Positions 1 to 12,724 of a stretch of 64,000 nt of DNA are shown here, in pieces. How positions within the stretch are numbered: position 1 is the stretch's first letter; each line of letters opens with the position of its first letter. Where the stretch lies: positions 5,824,007-5,888,006 of the forward strand of contig JAKTNV010000026.1 in NCBI GenBank assembly GCA_022747635.1, given 5' to 3'. The notes under the pieces were generated by a model, which saw only the letters and a list, made by a program, of their open reading frames with translations, was not told the DNA's origin and searched no databases. The position numbers were made by a program, and so were the translations under genes. This stretch comes from Hetaerina americana. Lineage: Eukaryota > Arthropoda > Insecta > Odonata > Calopterygidae.

Positions 1-1944
1 TCCTTACGGCATTCTGTGAACCACATTATTATTATTTGGAAAATACCATAATGTAATCATTGCGTCCAATTTGCATGCATTGCAGGAAGTTAGGACTTAA
101 ATGTAGAGTTGGCGATCAGATTTGGATGATGTTAAAAAGTATGAAAAAATGGATACATTTTACCCCAGTGAAAAATTCTGAGGGGTGTAACATGAAAATA
201 TATTCGTGCTGTTCGAAAAGTTGTTCTTTATTTCTCAGTATTACCTCTTCATTCCTTTTCAGACGAGGAACTTTCATCTTCTGCACAAGTATTTGAAATA
301 TTATGTTTCAAGGATAATTCTTACAAATTTTATTAAAAATTACAGGACTACGTAAGTTTTAGCTTTTACGTTGCATATATAATGGTATAATTATATTGCA
401 TATGAAATCGTTCCGACAAAATTCAAATTTGCATTATTATTTTGCCGAGTGAGGCTTTAATGAAGTCGAATGAATATGTTGATTAAATATTGTTCTAAAA
501 AGAGCTCCAATTGATATTAGCAGAAGGTAAATAGATCGACCACCAGTTTGAATAATTATGTAAACCACGATCTCATTTATTTCGGTAATGATGGCCCGTG
601 TTTCCATGAGTACTTATGCGTTTTTTTATTTTTAACGAGTTTTACGCGTGTACATGAGATAAAATCAACCAATATATCCTGTAGGAAAATGGGTTTCCAA
701 ATAGGTTTGCAGCCGTAATTAAAAGGATATGCATGGAAATTGACTAAAATAAAATTCGAATCCAGCAAGGTATTGAAACCTGGATCCATTTAAATGCATG
801 CATTAATTCTTATTTTATTTTTTTGCAGGTGAGTTCGGATGCTGGGTGAGCAGCGACATTTCGTGAGAAGTGGCACTCCGATATTATGAAGTTTGAGAAC
901 AGAAAGGTTTGATTTTCGTAAAAATATACAATTAATGTTTATGTTAGATAGTCTATTTTTAAGTTTGTAGTATATGATCCATATTTGAATAAATTAATAG
1001 ATTTATCATTATTTTTTGTTCGTGGTCACCGTATGAAAATCTTTTTTTAGGGAATGATAGTAAGAACATCGGGACGAATTCATTTCGAAATTAAAAATAG
1101 AATTGTTCGTACACGGAATAATTTTTACTCTTAAGCTTTCTCTCTTTAAAGGTTTTACGCCAAAGTGTACACCCAGTAAAACCAAAGACTTTATTAAGCG
1201 TAAAATCATGGAGAAAATATAATTCTTATTTTTAGAGAGGTAGATTTTCATAATGGCGGAAAACAACAATTTGTAGTTTTCTTTCGGCGCGATCATTTAA
1301 GCTAATATATCTGATATTTTCAAATAAAATATCAAAGTTGAGGTCTTCATAGTATAGTGCATTCTTTCATTTAAAGTTGACTGATTCTTCAAAAAAGGCC
1401 CTAACGAACCCCGCTTCCATTTTGTGGCAACTTTATGACGTGGTGTATCTATCATTCATTAATCTGTTCGTTTAGTATAAGAAAAATTCAATGAAACAAT
1501 ACCGGACCCTGTTGTATTTACGATGTGGATTTAACAGGAATGTATCCATAGCAATTATCTAGGGATTCGTGTATAGGGGTGTAATTTAGGGAAGGATTTT
1601 TGTCAGAAATTTATGTCTATGTTTCAAAAAGTTTCCAAAGAAAGTTTTTGGGAACAATTTGGGTCATACTACTTCCTTCATAGACACTAGTTTTGATTTG
1701 TTTTGCTGAGCTCTGCTGGCATTTCATTATCAAAAGCTTTCGATCCAAGTCTACTATTAGTGAAGACCACGGACTTCGGGTAAGCGCAACCTTGTCATTC
1801 CACACTGCAATTTGCGAAAGAATAGTTTTTCGCCTACGGCCAAACTTCGAGCGCCCCAACAAAACTTCGCTCATTTTCCAATTCGCCTATTTGCTGGAAA
1901 ATTTCCGCTCGTACTAAGCTCATACCAGAATAATATGGCTCGGT
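1..1944. other. AT-rich non-coding DNA, nothing recognised
   Basis: No reading frame resembles a known protein, and the longest are under 100 codons. A polypyrimidine tract ending in TTTTTTTGCAG near 810-829 looks like a splice acceptor. The sequence after it runs into stops in all three frames within a few dozen codons, so I do not call an exon. No repeat copy shared with the rest of the window was found here. Confidence 0.5.
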
Positions 1945-2445
1945 CTCGCGTCGCAATGAAAATGCAGGCGGGAGGAAGAGGGACAATTAGGAGAGTGTAG
2001 GAGTGAGTTGAGTTGTGTGTCTTTCGGAGGAGGAAGGGGACTCACAATGAAGGGAAATTAGTGGAGGAGGGGAAAAAAAGAGGGCAACGAGGGGAAGAGG
2101 GTTGAGTGGGAAGAAGAGTCGGGGAGGAGGGGAAGGCGTAGGATAAGACACACGCGTGGTACGGAGATCTGTTTTGAATTCGCGCGCACTCCCGGAAGGG
2201 GCGGAGAGAGAGAATGGGGTGATGGAAGATGGAGGAGAGGCAGAGGGAGATTGATGACGGTTGGGGAAGAAGAGAATGGGTAACACGTCTTCTGTCCTGG
2301 ACGGGTCGGAGATTTTTCTATTTATGAATGGGGGAACACATGAATGATGTCCCGCTATTTTTATTTCCCCTTGTCCTCCCTTTGTCATAGCTTTCACACT
2401 GTTTGGGCCCCCGAAAATTACATCGCAAACTGCCAGGTGTGCCAT
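1945..2445. other. Purine-rich GC island (plus strand G/A)
   Basis: The plus strand is dominated by GGAGGAGGGGAA-type runs, with scattered CpGs, inside AT-rich flanks. The bias removes stop codons from the complementary strand, so a long minus-strand frame exists (1987-2445). Its predicted product is Ser/Pro/Leu-rich low complexity with no domain. I read the frame as a by-product of composition. Such an island could be an unmethylated regulatory region, but no core promoter motif decides this. Confidence 0.5.
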
Positions 2446-5216
2446 ACACTGGAAGGAAATTGCAGTTGGAACGATCTGATCGCCGCAGATTAACTGAGCA
2501 GGGTAGAATATATGATAACTTACGGCGATTGAACAAATTTTTATTATTAAAAATACATCCGTTGCTAACCTTATTCTCTCATTTTAAAGGTTCACATTTT
2601 TTATCTCCTAAGCTGTATTTTTTTCTCCCTTCACGCCTTATCCCAACATCACGAACCTCGCTTCGAGTGTGGCGTTATTTATGGACGTCATGTGACGCAT
2701 TTCTCTTCATTTTCTGGAATAAGTTTTTTATATTTATTTTTCACTTTTCCGCAAGTGGGGTATTATTCGTCGCCTGAGATTCTTAGTCTCTATAAAACAT
2801 GTAACGGGGCCGTGAAACACGAGTTTGTTCTATGAAGATTAAACGAATTTTATAGGTGATACTTTGATGATTCAAGCGAAGGGTTAGTGAGAAACTTAGA
2901 GAAGACTATCTCGACAAAGACCGCTTCTCAGATTTTGTTTCCTAACTTTAAATTTTGCACGCGACTCTCTGCCTTAAATTGAAGGTTGAATGGAGGAGGG
3001 TTATTTCTTGTCTTTTCGTTGCGTGTTGGATGTCTTATCAATGGCTAAAAGTTATGGCAGAAAATAAGAATGGTGCGAGGAACTTGAATTTAGAGGCTTG
3101 AGCCATCAATATAGCTTCAAATCCCCTGAGATAGTGAATCAAGTGACATGCATACAATTGCAATATTGCAGATAAACACAGGGCTGGAGAAAAGGGAAAA
3201 CATTTAAAATGCCGTCCGTTAAGTATAAGTATTATTTCAAAAATACTAGAATGAAAAACCGTAGATATAACATTAAAAAACTGGTCAGGCTTTGGATGCC
3301 GTTTTGAACAAGCGCTTCTAGGCGTACCTGAATTACAGCCTTAACTGAAATAAAATTATAGCTCATATAATCTCATGACATTTCTGAATGTGGAAATTAC
3401 CTCGGAACAATAATGACACCGTTTTGGCAGTCAAAACCTGGTCCATTTCGCGCAAAGGTATTTCCAAACACTGAATTACCCATATTATTCGAAATTATTG
3501 GCATCATTTTAAGGGTATATGAGGGAGAGAGAAAACTGGAAAAAAGCCCAAATTAGACCTGTAGGAAAGTAAAATGCTTAAGAAGAAGAGTAGTGATGTA
3601 CATACTGAAGTTATACGTTATAGGTGTTAAATTTCCTGGGTCTCTTGATTCACTCAATCACTTGAGTTATTTGTTCTTATTAAATAAAGAAAATATTAAA
3701 TGAACTGAGTAGGAGGTTTTCATCGATAGTATACTCTGCTATTTGGATTAAGTTATTATGTAGTTTTGGGCGTGAAATTTGAACGAATACGGGAAATAAT
3801 TCTCGCAAAGCATTACAACTTCAATTACTACCGGCATTATTTCAAACTGGATCGAACGCCGGCTTTTGGTGATCCAATTTAGTTGGAAAGCAACGTTCTC
3901 ACTACATCGAATTTATTTCATTTTTGCTACGCAGGTCGAATGCGATATTCTACCCCTGGGATGGGGAGCAGGATGGATTGGATTGTTGGGCGGGAATAGA
4001 GGATGAGGGTGGGCCAGTAATGGTGAACGTATGGTTCGTGAGCCACAAGTGGCACGAGAGAGTAAATTACTTAGCTGGCCACATAGTGGGGAAATCAATT
4101 AGTCACGCACGCTTCCTTATTTAGCGAGGGGATGGATGAAATTTTTATGCTTTTTCGGTGATATTTATAGGCAGTTGCGAGCGAATTGAGTATTTAAAGC
4201 GGTTTTTTTCTCTTTGACCCTTACCATAAAACTTGCCTCTTTGAGTATCATACTACTAGTGTAAACTAGTAAAGTAATGTGTATAGAAAACAGAGCAAGT
4301 TTTAGCGTATACCAAATTGTCACTCAGTGAAATTATGATTCAGGATTGATGAATTCAGCGAGCAAATCCATAATTTTAATTGACAATTAAGTTACGTTGA
4401 GTGACAAGGTATATAAGCTTTAAATAATTTAAAAGGCATAAAAGGTGTACTTAAATTTCATGTACGTGAATGTGAGTGTTGCGTAAACTTTCATTAATTA
4501 TATACCCTTTATAGAATGCCAATAGAATCATTTTTTTTCTTAAAATGTTCAGTTAAATCTGGTGGATTTGAGGGTTTTAAAATGTTTTGTACGGGTTTTA
4601 TGCGGTAAAACTGGCATGCGATCACTGAACTCATTGGGTTTTCTTTAAATTCTTAATGAGTTAGCTTTAGCACTAAAATCTAATCTCCTCCCCCCCACCC
4701 CGTAGTTTTTTCGGCATTTTGAAGTATTTTGTGTTTTTATACCTATGCTGAAGGATCGTCAGTTGTAGAGAATTCGATTGTACATAACATTTTTTGTTTA
4801 CAGCGGAAAGAAAAAGCGTGTGATCTTTTGTCCTCCTCGAAAACTGAAGTGGATTGTTCATGTATGTTTGTAAAAGAACGGAACACAACCGATAGCAGCA
4901 GATTCAGACGAATTGATATTTTTATAGCAAAGGCTTTATTGAAAGAGGTTTTTGAGAGTCTCTCGTTGCTTTTTTTTCGATGATAGTGAAAATGTGAACG
5001 GAGAGCTAAAATATTTAACCTTTTCTCCGATCCGGCAATAGACAGAAAAAAATTCTAGAAGGACGACGGGGAAAATATTCATGCATAAATGAAAGAAATC
5101 ATGGAATTCACGGCCAAAAAATTAATCTTAACTCATCCGCAGAGTCACCCTACCTTTCATGCTTCCCGGATTCGGCAACACTTGAAAAAACCGCCGAAAA
5201 TTTGGCACACGGAATG
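2446..5216. other. AT-rich non-coding DNA, nothing recognised
   Basis: I see only short reading frames and homopolymer runs. A splice-acceptor-like tract ends near 3934, followed by a 60-odd codon open stretch without recognisable protein features. TATAAAA-like words occur (for example near 2791) but without supporting context. No repeats were identified. Confidence 0.45.
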
Positions 5217-5830
5217 TCATTTCATGGTTCCGTTCGACGCGTGAGAGAAAAATATTCCTTTCAATTTCGGTACGCAGGCGGGGGTCTGGAGGACGAACGG
5301 AGGGGAAAGGGGAAAAAAAGGCTCGCTATCACCGAAATGGGCTTGCAGGAGGAAGTAGACGAGATGATGAAGGTGAAGCCTGAGTAGGTGCAGATAGAAA
5401 GGCAAAGGACCTCATTTCGGGCGAAATTGAGGCCGTAGGGTCCCTTCTCCCATTTAACCTTTTGATGGGAGGGAGAGGTGGAATCGGGAGGATAAGGAGG
5501 AGGGGAGAGGGTTAAGAGGCGTTGAAGAAGAGAGTTTGGCGAAGGAGTGAAGAGGGGGCAGGGGTCTCGAGGGTGTGGTAGGAGAGTTGGGGAAGAGGGA
5601 AGGAGAAGGGGAGAGGCCAAGAGAGCTAAAGAGAGTGATGAGGTGTTCTTGGTGTGTGAGAGAGGGAGGGAGAAAGCCCTAATGGAACGAGGCGAAGGAA
5701 GGGTGCGGCGCTTCCGAGGGGATGATGGGGTCCTAGAGTGGGAGAGAGAGGGAAATGGAGGAAGTGAGGAAGGAACACGGAGTTCAGTAAATCGGTTGGA
5801 CGGCTCCGGTTAGTTGATGGGATGAAACGG
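5217..5830. other. Purine-rich GC island (plus strand G/A)
   Basis: About 600 bases are strongly G/A-biased on the plus strand, with GGGAGGGAGAG and GAGAGAGGGAGGGAG stretches. Frames on both strands are open simply because stop codons are rare in such composition. The predicted peptides are Arg/Glu/Gly-rich on one strand and Pro/Ser/Leu-rich on the other. No protein family is recognisable. It has the same character as the islands at 1945, 8040 and 28735. Confidence 0.5.
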
Positions 5831-7608
5831 AATAATTTTGTGATGTGCCTAATTACGTGGTTCTGTTCGCAAATCTTTATGGGGTGCATTTAAATAGATT
5901 GGTAGCCACACTGATACACTTTAAATTCCCTTGAGATGATCAACCGGCTGGTATGATTACAATTTATTCGACTTCATTAAAACAAATTTAGTTATTTATT
6001 GTATGTTATTAAGTTATTGATAAGTAAAATAAGTTATGCTGCTCTCTTTCGAGTAAAAATCTGGAACAACCGAAGTGAATTTTAACCAGAAGAAAAATAT
6101 CTCCACTCACCTGACAGAAAACTATAAAATCCAATAAACTTGTTCATTTATACCAGACATAGATGACTTCCGGTTTTGATGAAATGCATGCGATCGTGAG
6201 AACTTGCATGCTGACTTCCCATGCCTCAGTCCTTGTTTATTTTTCCGCCTTGTAGTTATTTATGAAATGGCGTTTCGCCCTCAATTCGACCATGGTTATG
6301 TAATGATCGATGCTGGAGTTGGGCACACTGGGTAACATTGAGCATGAATAATGATCATAGGACACCAACATTAATGCGAAAAATCTCAAAAAAGTTAAGA
6401 TTGCACGAGATGTCCATTATCGTGAAATTTATGCTTTGCAGAACCAGGGCTTGTATTTCTTTTACGAACGCGTGAGGACGTAATGACTTAGTCACACGAG
6501 ATTCCTTTTAATGTGGCGTTGTTAGTCGTTTCTAAAGTGTGAAATATATGAATGGAGAACTCTTCGAGAAACGGAAAATGAATTTTTTTACATGATTAGT
6601 TTTAATGTTGAAATCTGAGCTGCTATTAAGTCGCAGATATTATTATGAAGAAAAAACCAAGCTGACTTAAATAAGGGCCTGCACTCAATTCGATATGTTA
6701 ATTTCAAATCTGTAATTTATCATGAAAGATTGAAAGATCATACTTTAAGGTGAACGCTATGGTCATTGACCATAATGTATTTATATATCTCAGATACAAG
6801 TACCATATTTTCACATTCTGGTAAATTTACTGCTGTATTAAATTTCGAGTTCAATTTGGAAATTATTTAAATTTCAAATATGAATATCTAAAGGATCAAA
6901 CCAAGTTTAATGTTCCCTATTCTGCAGAACACACTGATATTTGAATAATATGCTTTTTTAAGTGCATTGCGATTGCTGAAAAAGGAATCATGACACTCTT
7001 TTACTTTGGTGAATGAATAATGCTGCTTTCGCAGATGGATTCATAATTTTTGGGTGTTTTCATTATTCATGTTAAAAAATGCACACCTTCTCTATTTTCA
7101 AGTCATAATAATCGTTGCCATTTATTCTTTACTATCTCACAGTGGCATCGCAAAAAAATCCAAAAACTTGACAATTTTTCACGGTAAGCTTGGACAATAC
7201 GCAGGGAGAATCAACATTTTTAATAGCCAAATGCCGCTTCGGCAAAGAGTTTTTTTAGAGAGAAATTTGTCATGACTCATAGAAAATGAGGTGGGAGGTC
7301 CCAAAAGCCCCGTACTCATGAAATATAGAAATGTTGCTTTCGTCGTCCAACAAAATATTGCTTGATTTTCGGTTGTCACATATCGGGGAATGAAGTATAA
7401 AATTACTTGGACAATTTACTTCATTACCGATGGTTCAGAACTTAAAAGGCTATAATCAGAGTCAATTATATAGTAATTATTATAGTGTAAAACATCTGTT
7501 AAAATATGATTGATCTTTTTACAAAATTTCTGTAGTTAATCGATTTAATCGTATATTTAGGGAATACGTGAGGCCTGCGGTGGTTCGTTTAACCTATTTT
7601 AGAATTAG
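5831..7608. other. AT-rich non-coding DNA, nothing recognised
   Basis: Ordinary AT-rich sequence with no frame longer than about 75 codons. I detected no repeat copy or structured RNA. Confidence 0.45.
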
Positions 7609-7711
7609 TTCCAAGAAACTGAGGGAGATGCTGAGACAGAAACTTTAAAGGATTCATTTATTAGTGTGCATTACAATTCAACAATTTCAAAGCGTAAAAA
7701 TTATTCATTCA
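7609..7711 (-). mobile_element. SINE-B tail fragment, minus orientation
   Basis: Read on the minus strand, this segment matches the tail of the SINE-B copy at 14326-14510. Shared plus-strand landmarks are TTCCAA-GAAACTG, GGGAGATGC, GTGTGCATT, CAACAATTTC and AGCGTAAAAAT. The tRNA-like head is absent. It abuts a second fragment of the same element in the opposite orientation (7712-7757), so the pair is a fold-back. The identification rests on two copies inside this window, not on a named family. Confidence 0.6.
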
Positions 7712-7757
7712 GGTGAAGGCGAATGATTTTAACACTTTGTAACCGTTGCATAATTAT
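7712..7757 (+). mobile_element. SINE-B fragment, plus orientation, fold-back partner
   Basis: The words AAGGCGAATGATTTT and GTTGCAT match the junction between the tRNA-like head and the tail of the SINE-B copy at 14394-14430. It immediately follows the minus-strand fragment, giving a head-adjacent inverted arrangement. It was either built by a snap-back during target-primed insertion or is two insertions. Only about 45 bases are left. Confidence 0.5.
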
Positions 7758-8039
7758 TATAAGACCATTTTTTAACGCTCGGGTATGGATTCACTCTTAC
7801 TGGTATGAAGGTCTCAAATCGCTGATTCTACCGACGAACTCGTCGTACCGTTCTTTCGCTGACGAATCATTCCTCGTCTGTTGTCTCGGGAGGATTTAAG
7901 CACCAATCGATTCAACTCTATTTCGCGAAATTACAACTTTGGGCACCGCCGCTTGAACAACGCGCTCATCTCACTTCTGTGCTCCTTGGTATGTATGTAC
8001 TCCGTATGTTATTCCCTGCGGACTCGGAGAAAGAAAAGA
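7758..8039. other. Unassigned sequence before the 8-kb island
   Basis: A short stretch moving from AT-rich to GC-richer composition. No gene or repeat is recognised. Confidence 0.4.
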
Positions 8040-9240
8040 TTAAGTGCAGGCACGGTCGAGTGGGACCTACGAGGGGAGCCCGGGAATGAACTCAGTCTTC
8101 CCGCAGTTAGAGGCACCAAGGATGGGAGGGGGTGGCCGAATGCCAATCACTCTCTCTCTCTCTCTCCATCCGAAAAGAGGAGGAGTGAAGAGGGAGCGAT
8201 GAAGGGCAGAGGTGGTGGGTACAGCTTGCCCTGGTACTTCGGTTTTCAGAGGGGAAACGGGGTAGAGAAAGGGAGGTAGGTGTTGGAGTGCCAAACCGGG
8301 GAGTCGGTTCGTATGGGCAGAGAATAGCAAGTGGGTTGAAAGGGATTGGGGAAAGGCATCGACTGAAGGAGGTGGGCGTGTTGGTTGGATCGGTAGGGAT
8401 TCGGGGAAACGCCGGGGTGGAGGGGAGCAAAGGAGTCATTCGATGGGGAGGGTTTTGCCATGTGTGTGACTGAGCTGCGGTCGGTAGAGGAGTGGGTCGG
8501 ATCTTGACGCCACGAATAAGTTGAGGCGTGGCAAGAGATGGGTGAAGAAGTACGCGGCCGTTGACGAGGTGAAAGGATTTAAGTAGGGGTGTGCGCGGTG
8601 AGAGAGGGACCTCGGATGGGGTGGGGGATAAGTCGGGGAGGCGCCGGAGTGAATGGAAAGGCGGGCGGAAATATATCGTCCCGTAAATTTTCCCTTTCCG
8701 ACCCAGAAGTCGACTTCTCTTCCCCTCCCTATCCCGCCCCTTATCCCTCACGTTCCTTCTTTACCCTCCCATTTCCTGCCACGAAAATCTCCTCCCTCCC
8801 ACACACCTCGTATCTTTCCCTTTGTCCTCCCCCCTTCTTGTTTCTTTTCTGCCGAGTAGTTTTTCTCGATCGACGCGAGATGTGTGGGAGGCTGCAGATA
8901 GTATCCCCGACTGTTCTCATTTAATGGCTCTGCGATTGTGGGGAGAGGATGGGGAGATGAAAACGATTTCGAGGGCATATGAAGCCGCTAACGTGCATCG
9001 ACTTGTTGCCCGCTAAATTTCCAGAAACCAAAATCTCTTTTCGAGCGAAGGAAGGTGCGGTGGCGAGTAGCGATTTATCGCGGGGGTTCTCCAGAAGGGA
9101 CCTTGATGAAGTGGTCGGTTTCCCATTGGGAGTGGTCCGAGGGAATGAGTCCCTGTGAGGCCGCGTCCCTCGAGGGAATTGCGGGAGGTGACCGGGCACA
9201 GACATGCCTGCATTGAAACCAGCAAGTTACCACAAGGGGG
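8040..9240. other. GC island with a purine-to-pyrimidine switch near 8695
   Basis: From 8040 to about 8690 the plus strand is G/A-rich. From about 8695 to 8870 it is C/T-rich, and further GC-rich sequence continues to about 9240. A (TC)n run lies at 8150-8166. A perfect 14-base palindrome, AGAAGTCGACTTCT, sits at 8705-8718, right at the switch. Several overlapping frames are open here, including a 214-codon one on the minus strand (8107-8751), all giving low-complexity peptides. I do not call a gene. The region could be a promoter or CpG-type island, but this is not shown. Confidence 0.5.
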
Positions 9241-9939
9241 GTGTACTAAGGGAGAGAGGACGCGGGGGTGTGCCTAATGAAACTCCCGAGAGTTAAAAGG
9301 AGCAAGAAGGAAGGTGGAAACACGCTGAGAAAATTAAATAGAAATTTTGGATATAGTACCGTCAAAGTTAATACATGATATTCAGAACATTTGATAATTT
9401 TCATGAAATAATTTAAAAAAACAAAACTCGAAAAGCGGCTAAATTTTAATTTCAAGTGCGTTAAGTTTTAGTGAAAGGTGCTTGGGTAATAACAACTTGA
9501 TTTCAAGATTAAGTTATAAATAATGGTGTATACTAATAGATAATAACTGTTCATTATTAATTCACAGCAAGCAAGCAAGCGACGAGGGGCTGAAAATAAC
9601 ATTTCAAATATCGCAATTATAAAGCATAATTAGAATTGAGAATCACCAGGAATAGTTCACAGACTATGTACGAATAAAACCTTGTTTTACGTCATTTATC
9701 ACCTTTTAAAATGGCATATTAATGAGATAGAGTGTTGTAGTTGAACAATTATTGTTCGCAGGATAAGATCAACAGAAAATAAAATCTAATATCAATAAAG
9801 AAATAGTACACATACCAACCAAATAATTTACTCCATTAGATGCGATTAGGCGAATAGAAACTGTTTTTGAACCGTACGGCTGTAATTGTTGCACGCAATT
9901 TGAGAAACGATAGTTGTCGATGTTCTCTTACAGGTAATC
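9241..9939. other. AT-rich non-coding DNA, nothing recognised
   Basis: No supported feature. It contains ordinary AT-rich sequence with a short GCAAGCAAGC run near 9570. Confidence 0.4.
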
Positions 9940-10215
9940 CTGTCCTGTAATCTTGACCAGACCAGCGACTGGGGGGAGACTCCTTGACCGAGGTGCAGGT
10001 TATGGTATTTGGAGATTGAATGGTGTTCTGCGGGCTCTGATGGGTTCGTATTGCGTTAGGGTTGTTGGGTAAAGTCTCAGCGGTTTGGAGGAGCTGAGAC
10101 CAGAAGCGTGTGCGTGTCTGTGCGAGGCAGTAGTGCGGGTGGCGGGGGACACGCAGCCTGCGGTGGGTTCGCCAGATGGAGCAGTCCCTCGCTCCATTCA
10201 AGCCCTCGTTAGTAC
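9940..10215. other. Short GC-rich patch, possible degenerate exon or regulatory DNA
   Basis: About 275 bases are clearly GC-richer than their flanks. A 121-codon minus-strand frame (9836-10201) crosses the patch. Its predicted product has no recognisable domain and half of it is basic/Ser/Thr-rich, so I do not annotate a gene. A real exon cannot be excluded without transcript evidence. Confidence 0.3.
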
Positions 10216-10854
10216 GCTTCCTTCGACCTTGAATTGCTCACTTTAAGGGAGACGAGATGAAGGGGGAGAATTTTGAAAATATTAAAAAGATCTTGAGCAT
10301 CAAAATGAGAAACTAAAACGAACAGGTGATCATACTTCTTTATTTATTCGCTAAAACTCTCTATCATCATTATCACCTGCAAGGATTGGTTCAAGATTCC
10401 AGTCAATTCCTCTATCTATGAAAAATTCCTTTGCGTTTTCGTTTTGCTTTCCGAGAGAACATCTATTAGAAAAAATCTTCGTGTTTCATAGTTCATATAA
10501 ATAATTATTACTTTGAGTGTAGGAGTGAAGAAGTTAATGCGTGACATACGTCTGCATGAAAGAGTATTAAATAATTTGCCATTTTATCCATGTATGAATT
10601 TGCCAATAATTCTGACTGCGGCGAAATCGCATTAGTTGAACGAAAATTTATGCGTTTCGCGTAATTCGCATTCGGCAAAAGGTATTATCCATATTCAAGA
10701 AGCAATTTCATTTGTCTTTGAAAATTATATTTCGACGATCAATTTGAATCGATTTGTTTCATAATTCCAATTTATGCGATGGGAGTCTTCCCTGCAGACT
10801 TATCGGGAGATGCTAATTGAGTGCCACGCATGGCTTTTGCGTGGGGCCTGTTCG
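10216..10854. other. AT-rich non-coding DNA, nothing recognised
   Basis: No frame, repeat or structured element could be supported. Confidence 0.4.
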
Positions 10855-11110
10855 AGTGGGCTAAGTGAAAGGTATTCGAGTGTTTGGAGGTAAAGTTAAG
10901 ACGGGGAAGAGAGGGACGGTAAATCCACGAGGGGAATTGGGATGGGATGGGGTTGGTTTCGGCTCTCGGGTTGTGGATGGGGTCCGGGCTAGTTGGGTTA
11001 TGGGCGAGCTAGTGGCCAAATTTGAGGTGCGAGTGGGCACTGAGTTGCCGTGCGAGGGAAATGTGGAATGAGAGATTGAACGAAGGGAGTTTGGTAGAGA
11101 AATGAAGGAG
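10855..11110. other. Small purine-rich GC island
   Basis: About 250 bases of G-rich plus strand (GGGATGGGATGGGG-like) open frames on both strands by composition. No protein similarity is recognisable. It belongs to the same class as the other strand-biased islands in the window. Confidence 0.4.
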
Positions 11111-12014
11111 GAACGTCCAGGCACACGAACGAATTTATTAAAGGAGAAATACAAACCTAAAATTTTCATTGCTACAGTAAAGCTGCGACATGGTAACCAG
11201 TTATTTCTTTAGTCATAGAAATAATCAAATAGAATTAAAATCCGGATTGGGCGGAAGGAAATTGGACATGTAGACTTATTTTAGTAGTAGAAGCAATAAT
11301 ACTGTGTGAGTAAACATTTTTATTCGCCGAAAATACATAGCACAAATACTTATTCTGTGAATCGTCGTTGTGGGAAGTGGATAAGTGATTGAATATATCA
11401 GCTTAGAAGTTAAATCAACTTGGAAGTTGCAGTGTTGGGTACATTTTGCTGAATATAAACACGCGAGTTAAAAGCAAAAAAAGGCATGAGTAACGTCTAT
11501 TTTTATTCTATTAGAGAAACAACTTCTGCTTGGTTAAAAAATTTTCACTTTGATGGTCCGATCAAAATAATCGAAATGTTTTTCGATTTTTATCGAATAA
11601 TCGAAATGGCAGTTTCTCTAAATTTCGATCATTAGAAATCGACATGACTTATTTGGGTGACCAAATGCATTTTGCTTTCGACTGTTGAATTGATTTTGTA
11701 GAAGTTCTAATTCCATCATTGGGTTATGTACGCACATCATTCGATTTATGTGTTAACACACGTGACAGGGTTGAATAAATGTCGAAATAGCGTATCATTT
11801 TGCATCAATATATTAATTCATGTTTAATCAACCATTTTTTTATTAAATATATACGGCCTCGGTTAGTACCAAAATGTAAACAAAAATTGCATCGTTAATC
11901 ATTCGACCAATAAAAGGATGATAAACCATTGCTGAAATTAGTGTATTCCGTGAGCTTAATTCATTTGTGGAAAGAATGAAACAATATATATTGAGGAGTT
12001 TTATCGTATTGACT
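11111..12014. other. AT-rich non-coding DNA with a small TCGAAAT-rich patch
   Basis: Between about 11560 and 11645 the word ATAATCGAAATG occurs twice among other TCGA/AAAT words, probably a decayed repeat. Nothing else is recognised. Confidence 0.35.
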
Positions 12015-12060
12015 TGGCTGATAGAACTGAGATGGCTGATAGAACTGAGATGGCTGATAC
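12015..12060 (+). repeat. 18-bp tandem repeat, about 2.6 copies
   Basis: The unit TGGCTGATAGAACTGAGA occurs at 12015-12032 and 12033-12050 without change, followed by a partial third copy to 12060. This is a minisatellite-scale duplication in AT-rich flanks. Confidence 0.85.
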
Positions 12061-12272
12061 TTTCTCTAAAAGATAAGCTAGAGCTTAATTTATAATTACT
12101 TGATAACCTATTACAATAACTTTGGGAAACTCACTGACTAGTAGGAATGCTGCTTTACATTGATGACGACGGTCGTGCCGTCGCAACGTCAAAACTACAT
12201 GTGTGAGTGACCTTTCTTTGTGATTCTCTGTTATAAAATCTATATAGAGCATTCCATTTCGAAGATATTTAT

Positions 12273-12275
<3 letters not shown>

Positions 12276-12335
<60 letters not shown>

Positions 12336-12384
12336 TATATATATTGTACATATATATATATATTGTATATATATTTTTTATATA
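12276..12384. repeat. (TA)n microsatellite
   Basis: An uninterrupted alternating TA tract runs from 12276 to 12330. It continues as degenerate TA-rich sequence with GTACATATA interruptions to about 12384. Frames called across it are Tyr/Ile alternations and are not genes. Confidence 0.9.
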
Positions 12385-12724
12385 TAACAATTTATAGTAC
12401 ATTAGAATTCATAAAGGCTCATTTCAGTCCGTGGAAAATGTTTCATACTACAAGTACTCTCACATACTAATTAATGAATTCGTTAGTTACGAATTTAATA
12501 TAAATTCGCAAAGCTACAAGTATTTTTCCATAATCTGGCTAGTGGTTGGAAGTAAACAGTGATAATTCTCAATGGGTAGAATTAAAAAGGTGAAACTTAG
12601 GTTCCAATAAAAGACAGCAATATTTTCTAGTAATATCCCTAAAAATTATTTGGCTTATTATTTGGGAATATAATATGCCTTCATGGTGACTGGTCATTGG
12701 CACATACTTGGCAGCTTGGTGACC
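12385..12724. other. AT-rich non-coding DNA, nothing recognised
   Basis: No supported feature. Confidence 0.4.

Noticed and set aside
820..900. A host exon after the TTTTTTTGCAG acceptor-like site
   Set aside because: Stops occur in all frames within a short distance and no coding motif is visible.
1987..2445. A 152-codon minus-strand protein
   Set aside because: Same compositional cause; no family motif.
8107..8751. A 214-codon minus-strand protein
   Set aside because: It is a Pro/Ser/Arg-rich low-complexity product in G/A-biased DNA, with other frames open over the same bases and no domain.
9836..10201. A 121-codon minus-strand gene
   Set aside because: No recognisable domain, overlapping alternative frame and no splice or start context. 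Kept only as a GC patch.
12085..12402. Tyr/Ile-rich protein over the AT microsatellite
   Set aside because: It is the translation of a (TA)n run. The same applies to the frames at 37141-37374.
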